This document shows, in pieces, positions 57,101 to 64,000 of a DNA stretch of 64,000 nt. The stretch covers positions 64,227-128,226 of the forward strand of contig SSNP01000418.1 in the NCBI GenBank assembly GCA_006937955.1. Reading direction: 5' to 3'. Origin of the DNA: Pachypanchax playfairii. Taxonomy: Eukaryota; Chordata; Actinopteri; Cyprinodontiformes; Aplocheilidae. The notes below the pieces were generated by a model. It saw only the letters and a list, made by a program, of their open reading frames with translations, searched no databases and was not told the DNA's origin. The first letter of the stretch is position 1, and every line of letters starts with the position of its first letter. Made by a program: the position numbers and the translations under genes.

Positions 57101-59043
57101 ACTGGCTGAAGCAACATATCACCCCTGTACTGGTTAATCTGCACTGGCTGAAGCAACATATCACCCCTCTACTGGCTAATCTGCACTGGCTGAAGCAACA
57201 TATCACCCTGTACTGGTTAATCTGCACTGGCTGAAGCAACATATCACCCTGTACTGGTTAATCTGCACTGGCTGAAGCAACATATCACTCCTGTACTGGC
57301 TAATCTGCACTGGCTGAAGCAACATATCACCCCTGTACTGGTTAATCTGCACTGGCTGAAGCAGATTAACCAGGTTAATCTGCACTGTCTGAAGCAACAT
57401 ATCACCCCTGTACTGGCTAATCTGCACTGGCTGAAGCAACATATCACCCCTGTACTGGTTAATCTGCACTGGCTGAAGCAACATATCACTCCTGTACTGG
57501 TTAATCTGCACTGGCTGAAGCAACATATCACCCTGTACTGGTTAATCTGCACTGGCTGAAGCAACATATCACCCTGTACTGGTTAATCTGCACTGGCTGA
57601 AGCAACACATCAACCCTGTACTGGCTAATCTGCACTGGCTGAAGTAACATATCGCCCCTGTACTGGTTAATCTGCACTGGCTGAAGCAGATTAACCAGGT
57701 TAATCTGCACTGTCTGAAGCAACATATCTCCCCTGTACTGGCTAATCTGCACTGGCTGGAGCAACATATCACCCTGCACCGGTTAATCTGCACTGGCTGA
57801 AGCAACATATCACCCTGTACTGGTTAATCTGCACTGGCTGAAGCAACATATCACCCTGTACTGGTTAATCTGCACTGGCTGAAGCAACATATCACTCCTG
57901 TACTGATTAATCTGCACTGGCTGAAGCAACATATCACCCCTGTACTGGTTAATCTGCACTGGCTGAAGCAACATATCACCCCTGTACTGGCTAATCTGCA
58001 CTGGCTGAAGCAACATATCACCCTGTACTGGTTAATCTGCACTGGCTGAAGCAACATATCACCCTGTACTGGTTAATCTGCACTGGCTGAAGCAACATAT
58101 CACCCCTGTACTGGTTAATCTGCACTGGCTAATCTGCACTGGCTGAAACAACATATCACCCTGTACTGGTTAATCTGCACTGTCTGAAGCAACATATCCC
58201 CCCTGTACTGGCTAATCTGCACTGGCTGAAGCAACATATCACCCTGTACTGGTTAATCTGCACTGGCTGAAGCAACATATCACCCTGTACTGGTTAATCT
58301 GCACTGGCTGAAGCAACATATCACCCCTGTACTGGCTAATCTCCACTGGCAGAAGCAACATATCACCCCTGTACTGGCTAATCTGCACTGGCTGAAACAA
58401 CATATCTTCCCTGTACTGGCTAATCTGCACTGGCTGAAGCAACACAGCACCCCTGTACTGGTTAATCTGCACTGGCTGAAGCAACATATCACCCTGTACT
58501 GGTTAATCTGCACTGGCTGAAGCAACATATCACCCCTGTACTGGCTAATCTGCACTGGCTGAAGCAACATATCTTCCCTGTACTGGCTAATCTGCACTGG
58601 CTGAAGCAACATATCACCCCTGTACTGGTTAATCTGCACTGGCTGAAGCAACATATCACTCCTGTACTGGTTAATCTGCACTGGCTGAAGCAACATATCA
58701 CCCTGTACTGGTTAATCTGCACTGGCTGAAGCAACATATCACCCCTGTACTGGTTAATCTGCACTGGCTAATCTGCACTGGCTGAAACAACATATCACCC
58801 TGTACTGGTTAATCTGCACTGGCTGAAGCAACATATCACCCTTTACTGGTTAATCTGCACTGGCTGAAACAACATATCACTACTGTACTGGTTAATCTGC
58901 ACTGCCTGAAGCAACATATCACTCCTGTACTGGTTAATCTGCACTGGCTGAAACAACATATCACCCCTGTACTGGTTAATCTGCACTGGCTGAAGCAACA
59001 TATCACTCCTGTACTGGTTAATCTGCACTGGCTGAAGCAACAT
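54064..59043 (+). repeat. 41/42-bp minisatellite derived from a LINE ORF
   Basis: About 120 units of CTGAAGCAACATATCACCCC (or ACCC) followed by TGTACTGGTTAATCTGCACTGG. The 42-bp form translates as KQHITPVLANLHWL, the conserved motif just after the preceding LINE fragment, so the repeat arose by amplifying that piece. The 41-bp form has lost one C. Rare units recur: GATTAACCAGGTTAATC at about 56745, 57361 and 57687, and a doubled TAATCTGCACTGGC at four places. A gap of N lies at 54625-54675. Confidence 0.95.
54625..54675. other. Assembly gap (N run) inside the 41/42-bp array
   Basis: Fifty-one N characters. Array length across the gap is not known. Confidence 0.99.
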
Positions 59044-59500
59044 GAAACACATGCAGCAAACAAGGACAGCAAAAACAGCTTTTTTACAAGAAGAAACCTC
59101 CAGCCAAATCTGGCTTCAATTTGTGTTGGCCTTTTCCACGAATGAGTGAAAGAAGACATAACCTACAAATGACAACAACAACAAAAAACAACTTGTACAG
59201 GACAAGTTTCTATGTTAGAAACAATTAGAAACTAGTAACAAAAAACAAGATTATGATAATGTCAGGATGTTGATCACAGAGTGTCAGTGGTGGCCCAATA
59301 TCTGAGGATGCTCCCTCAATGGGGATGTCCCCCTCTATGCAGGACCTATTATAGCTATACAGAATACCAGGTCAGATGTACAGTAGGTTCTATGACATGA
59401 GATCAGCTAAGATAGTGTTGTCCAGATGCAGAAAAGTGCTGAAATCTGCCTTTATTGAAGAAAGGCACAGAAAGGTTTCACAAATCCCAGAGTGNGTGCA
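59044..59500. other. Spacer between two minisatellites
   Basis: The left part (59050-59130) contains AGAAGAAACCTCCAGCC, which on the minus strand resembles the GGCTGGAGGTTTCTTC tail found in fish LINEs. I see no gene in the rest. A single N occurs at 59495. Confidence 0.45.
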
Positions 59501-61045
59501 GAAGAGGGTTCCAGCTATTGACGTGAAGGATTTCCTGTAGAGGGTTCTAGCTGTGGACAGGAAGGATCTCCCGTAGAGGGTTCTAGCTGTGGACGGGAAG
59601 GATCTCCCGTAGAGGGTTCTAGCTGTGGACGGGAAGGATCTCCTGTAGAGGGTTCTAGCTGTAGACAGGAAGGATCTCCTGTAGAGGGTTCTAGCTGTGG
59701 ACAGGAAGGATCTGTTGTAGAGGGTTCTAGCTGTAGACATGAAGGATCTCCTGTAGAGGGTTCTAGCTGTAGACATGAAGGATCTCCTGTAGAGGGTTCT
59801 AGCTGTAGACATGAAGGATCGCCTGTAGAGGGTTCTAGCTGTGGACGGGAAGGATCTCCTGTAGAGGGTTCTAGCTGTGGACGGGAAGGATCTCCTGTAG
59901 AGGGTTCTAGCTGTAGACAGGAAGGATCTCCTGTAGAGGGTTCTAGCTGTAGACAGGAAGGATCTCCCGTAGAGGGTTCTAGCTGTAGACATGAAGGATC
60001 TCCTGTAGAGGGTTCTAGCTGTGGACGGGAAGGATCTCCTGTAGAGTGTGCTAGCTGTAGACAGGAAGGATCTCCTGTAGAGGGTTCTAGCTGTGGACAG
60101 GAAGGATCTCTTGTAGAGGGTTCTAGCTGTAGACATGAAGGATCTCCTGTAGAGGGTTCTAGCTGTGGACGGGAAGGATCTCCCGTAGAGGGTTCTAGCT
60201 GAGGACGGGAAGGATCTCCCGTAGAGGGTTCTAGCAGTGGACGGGCAGGATCTCCTGTAGAGAGTTCTAGCTGTAGACAGGAAGGATCTCCTGTAGAGGA
60301 TTCTAGCGGTAGACATGAAGGATCTCCTGTAGAAGGTTCTAGCTGTAGACATGAAGGATCCCCTGTAGAGGGTTCTAGCTGTAGACATGAAGGATCTCCT
60401 GTAGAGGGTTCTAGCTGTGGACGGGAAGGATCTCCTGTAGAGGGTTCTAGCTGTGGACGGGAAGGATCTCCTGTAGAGGGTTCTAGCTGTGGACGGGAAG
60501 GATCGCCTGTAGAGGGTTCTAGCTGTAGACAGGAAGGATCTCCTGTAGAGGGTTCTAGCTGTAGACATGAAGGATCTCCTGTAGAGGGTTCTAGCTGTAG
60601 ACATGAAGGATCTCCTGTAGAGGGTTCTAGCTGTGGACGGGAAGGTTCTCCTGTAGAGGGTTCTAGCTGTAGACGGGAAGGTTCTCCCGTAGAGGGTTCT
60701 AGGTGTGGACGGGAAGGATCTCCCGTAGAGGGTTCTATCTGTGGACGGGAAGGATCTCCCGTAGAGGGTTCTATCTGTGGACGGGAAGGATCTCCCGTAG
60801 AGGGTTCTAGCTGTGGACGGGAAGGATCTCCCGTAGAGGGTTCTAGTTGCGGACGGGAAGGACCTCCCGTAGAGGGTTCTAGTTGCGGACGGGAAGGATC
60901 TCCCGTAGAGGGTTCTAGCTGCGGACGGGAAGGATCTCCCGTAGAGGGTTATAGCTGCGGACGGGAAGGATCTCCCGTAGAGGGTTCTAGCTGCGGACGG
61001 GAAGGATCTCCCGTAGAGGGTTCTAGCTGTGGACAGGAAGGATCA
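59501..61045 (-). repeat. 36-bp minisatellite, first block
   Basis: About 43 units of GGATCTCCTGTAGAGGGTTC plus TAGCTGTAGACAGGAA, with variants CCCGTAG, GTGGACGGG and AGACATG. The right third is dominated by the CCCGTAG/GGACGGG type and the left part is mixed. The minus-strand frame with the 12-residue period STARTLYRRSFL is an artefact. Confidence 0.97.
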
Positions 61046-62082
61046 GTCTTTCTGTTCTATCAGAAGGAACCACCTTACTGTTGGAACTGTTCCTCATGTA
61101 CATCCTGATGCTGAAACAGAATCCGGGTCCCTGATAACAGTTTCTATCTCTCATCAGTCGGATTAAAATGTCTGAAGTTTTTCAAGGATAAAATAAACTG
61201 AAACAATTATTGTATTTTAATTTCAGCATTAAATCCAAATTCTTCCGATATTTAAACATTTTAAATCAAATCTCACTTTAAATCTGTTTTAATTAGATCA
61301 ATTTTATCTGTTCATGTTGATTTTCTTTACAGGGTCAACTTGATCTAATAAACTGAAACTGCACATTTTTTGGCCACAAAGTGCTTTTATTTACTTTGGA
61401 TTCTGGGACTCTGAGCAGAGACTCTCTGGACTCCGGGACCAGGGACATTCAGCATTTTCCTTCCAGCTCGTCTCCCGTGTGTCATACACCTCCTGTCAAT
61501 CACAACCAGCCCATCAATCTTCTGACATGGTCGCTGATTGATCGTCACATCGACTCAAAGTCCTTACCTTCTTCCAGATGGGGACGTTGGCCTTCAGCTG
61601 ACTGATGCAGTGCTGGATTGCTTGCTGACCATGATGGCGGTGAGGAGATGAAATTGCCATCACAACGCTTGCCTCACCCACCTTCACCCACCTGAGGAAG
61701 GAAGTTGACAGGTGAGTTCCTGCTGTGTGACATCACTACAGGTATAATACATTCAGCAGCTCACCCGAGTCGATGGTGGACGCACACATGCATAACGGTT
61801 GGCCAGCGGGTTCTAATGTCAGAGCACAACCTGGTGAACTCTAATTGGACCATGTGCTCATATGCCTCATACTCCAGACCAACCACCTTCCTGCCTTCCA
61901 CCTGGTCCTCCCTGGTTGTACCTGTAGTACACATCAGACATCAGGTTTACCTGAACTGTCAATCTGTTCTCAAGCTCTGTAGCCGACCTGTAAGAGAAAC
62001 GTCATTATCGTCCTTTAACCATCCATTAACGTCATTGTTAGTTCATTCAAACAGAAACATCAAAACATGAACCCTGAAAGTA
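61046..62082. other. About 1 kb of single-copy sequence splitting the 36-bp array
   Basis: No gene is recognised. Two + strand open frames (61381-61605 and 61705-62070) have no identifiable domain or supporting splice context. Confidence 0.4.
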
Positions 62083-63497
62083 CAAGGTTCTCCTGTAGAG
62101 GGTTCTAGCTGCGGACAAGAAGGATCTCCTGTAGAGGGTTCTAGCTGTAGACAGGAAGGTTCTCCTGTAGAGGGTTCTAGCTGTAGACAGGAAGGATCTC
62201 CTGTAGAGGGTTCTAGCTGTAGACATGAAGGATCTCCTGTAGAGGGTTCTAGCTGTAGACAGGAAGGATCTCCTGTAGAGGGTTCTAGCTGTAGACATGA
62301 AGGATCTCCTGTAGAGGGTTCTAGCTGTGGACAGGAAGGATCTCCTGTAGAGGGTTCTAGCTGGAGACAGGAAGGATCTCCTGTAGAGGGTTCTAGCTGT
62401 AAACAGGAAGGATCTCCTGTAGAGGGTTCTAGCTGTGGACAGGAAGGATCTCCTGTAGAGGGTTCTAGCTGTAGACAGGAAGGACCGCCCGTAGGGGTTC
62501 TAGCTGTGGACGGGAAGGATCTCCCGTAGAGGGTTCTAGCTGTGGACAGGAAGGATCTCCTGTAGAGGGTTCTAGCTGTAGACAGGAAGGATCTCCTGTA
62601 GAGGGTTCTAGCTGTGGACAGGAAGGATCTCTTGTAGAGGGTTCTAGCTGTAGACATGAAGGATCTCCTGTAGAGGGTTCTAGCTGTGGACGGGAAGGAT
62701 CTCCTGTAGAGGGTTCTAGCTGTAGACAGGAAGGATCTCCTGTAGAGGGTTCTAGCTGTAGACAGGAAGGATCTCCTGTAGAGGGTTCTAGCTGTGGACG
62801 GGAAGGATCTCCTGTAGAGGGTTCTAGCTGTGGACAGGAATAATCTCCTGTAGAGGGTTCTAGCTGTAGACAGGAAGGATCTCCTGTAGAGGGTTCTAGC
62901 TGTAGACATGAAGGATCTCCTGTAGAGGGTTCTAGCTGTAGACATGAAGGATCTCCTGTAGAGGGTTCTAGCTGTGGACGGGAAGGATCTCCTGTAGAGG
63001 GTTCTAGCTGTAGAAAAGAAGGAGCTCCTGTAGAGGGTTCTAGCTGTGGACGGGAAGGATCTCCTGTAGAGGGTTCTAGCTGTAGACAGGAAGGATCTCC
63101 TGTAGAGGGTTCTAGCTGTAGACATGAAGGATCTCCTGTAGAGGGTTCTAGCTGTGGACGGGAAGGATCTCCTGTAGAGGGTTCTAGCTGTAGACAGGAA
63201 GGATCTCCTGTAGAGGGTTCTAGCTGTGGACAGGAAGGATCTCCTGTAGAGGGTTCTAGCTGTAGACAGTAAGGATCTCCTGTAGAGGGTTCTAGCTGTA
63301 GACAGGAAGGATCTCCTGTAGAGGGTTCTAGCTGTGGACAGGAAGGATCTCCTGTAGAGGGTTCTAGCTGTAGACATGAAGGATCTCCTGTAGAGGGTTC
63401 TAGCTGTGGACGGGAAGGATCTCCTGTAGAGGGTTCTAGCTGTGGACAAGAAGGATCTCCTGTAGAGGGTTCTAGCTGTAGATGGGAAGGATCTCCT
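62083..63497 (-). repeat. 36-bp minisatellite, second block
   Basis: About 39 units of the same repeat as 59501-61045, in the same orientation. One unit near 62485 has lost bases (GACCGCCCGTAGGGGTTC), which switches the apparent minus-strand reading frame. The block abuts a Tc1-like element without a spacer. Confidence 0.97.
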
Positions 63498-64000
63498 GCC
63501 ATTTTATTAGGTACACTTTGCTTGTACTTTGTTGGACCCCCTTTTGCCTTCAGAACTGCCTCAATTCTTCGTGGCATAGATTCAACAAGGTGCTGGAAGC
63601 ATTCCTCAGAGAGTTTGGTCCATATTGACATGATGGCATCACACAGTTGGCGCAGATTTGTCGGCTGCACATCCATGATGCGAATCTCCCGTTCCACCAC
63701 ATCCCAAAGATGCTCTATTGGATTGAGATCTGGTGACTGTGAAGGCCATTTGAGTACAGTGAACTCATTGTCATGTTCAAGAAACCAGTCCGAGATGATT
63801 CCAGCTTTATGACATGGCGCATTATCCTGCTGAAAGTAGCCATCAGAAGATAGTACACTGTGGTCATAAAGGGATGGACATGGTCAGCAACAATACTCAT
63901 GTAGGCTGTGGTGTTGCAACGATGCCCAGTTGGTACTAAGGGGCCCAAAGTGTGTCAAGAAAATGTCCCCCACACCATTACACCACCACCACCAGTCTGA
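63498..64000 (-). pseudogene. Tc1-like transposon, 3' part with broken transposase, cut by window end
   Basis: On the minus strand the frames give, in order, SRIMRHVIKLESSRTGF (region of the second catalytic Asp, degraded), then KWPSQSPDLNPIEHLWDVV with the catalytic Glu, then EREIRIMDVQPTNLRQLCDA and ESMPRRIEAVLKAKGG, the C-terminus of a fish Tc1 transposase. The frame is split by a frameshift near 63715. GGTACACTTTGCTTGTAC near 63511 is probably its subterminal sequence. The N-terminal part lies beyond the window. Confidence 0.8.

Noticed and set aside
59390..63700. Repetitive STARTLYRRSFL or QLEPSTGDPSC proteins
   Set aside because: Frames of the 36-bp minisatellite. The longest one starts in the Tc1 fragment at 63700 and continues into the array, so it is not a real gene.

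Overview
The window is genomic DNA from a ray-finned fish, most likely a percomorph teleost. The evidence is spliced vertebrate genes with GT-AG introns, MHC class II alpha and beta chains of teleost type (the beta2 exon is split by an extra intron, as in spiny-rayed fishes), fish L-amino-acid oxidases, and a typical fish transposon load (Tc1, Penelope-like, L2/CR1-type LINEs, hAT MITEs, solo LTRs, tRNA-SINEs). Runs of N mark assembly gaps at 17759-17789, 40790-40822 and 54625-54675.

Layout. (1) 1.2-9.7 kb: an MHC class II pair on the + strand, alpha chain (1237-3013) then beta chain (6267-9708). An S-X-Y-like promoter is visible for alpha and a weaker one for beta. A Penelope-like endonuclease element lies between them and a second remnant sits in a beta-chain intron. 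(2) 9.7-15.8 kb: a gene-poor stretch with a decayed LINE, a Tc1 remnant and an isolated signal-peptide-like exon (13282-13345). (3) 15.9-31.0 kb: two tandem + strand genes for secreted FAD-dependent L-amino-acid oxidases (IL4I1/LAAO type), 518 and 520 codons after splicing, with matching exon sizes. A 312-bp-periodic higher-order minisatellite lies between them, and a complete Tc1 transposon with an intact transposase ORF sits in an intron of the second. (4) 32.9-52.9 kb: four divergent paralogues of a rhodopsin-like seven-helix receptor (-, +, -, +), each with one coding exon preceded by a splice acceptor. (5) 38.3-63.5 kb: very large minisatellite arrays with 19, 25, 21, 27, 41/42 and 36 bp units, about 17 kb in all. 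The window ends in a Tc1-like transposase fragment.

How it fits together. Class II molecules present antigen, and the oxidases make antimicrobial hydrogen peroxide and deplete amino acids, so the first half reads as an immune neighbourhood. The receptors have no ligand I can name. The most unusual features are in the second half. The stop codons of two receptor genes lie inside the first units of two different minisatellites. A 41/42-bp satellite is recognisably an amplified piece of a LINE reverse-transcriptase ORF. A near-identical module on each side of an assembly gap looks like a false duplication. Exon boundaries were placed by eye from splice signals, reading frame and family knowledge; no alignment was run.
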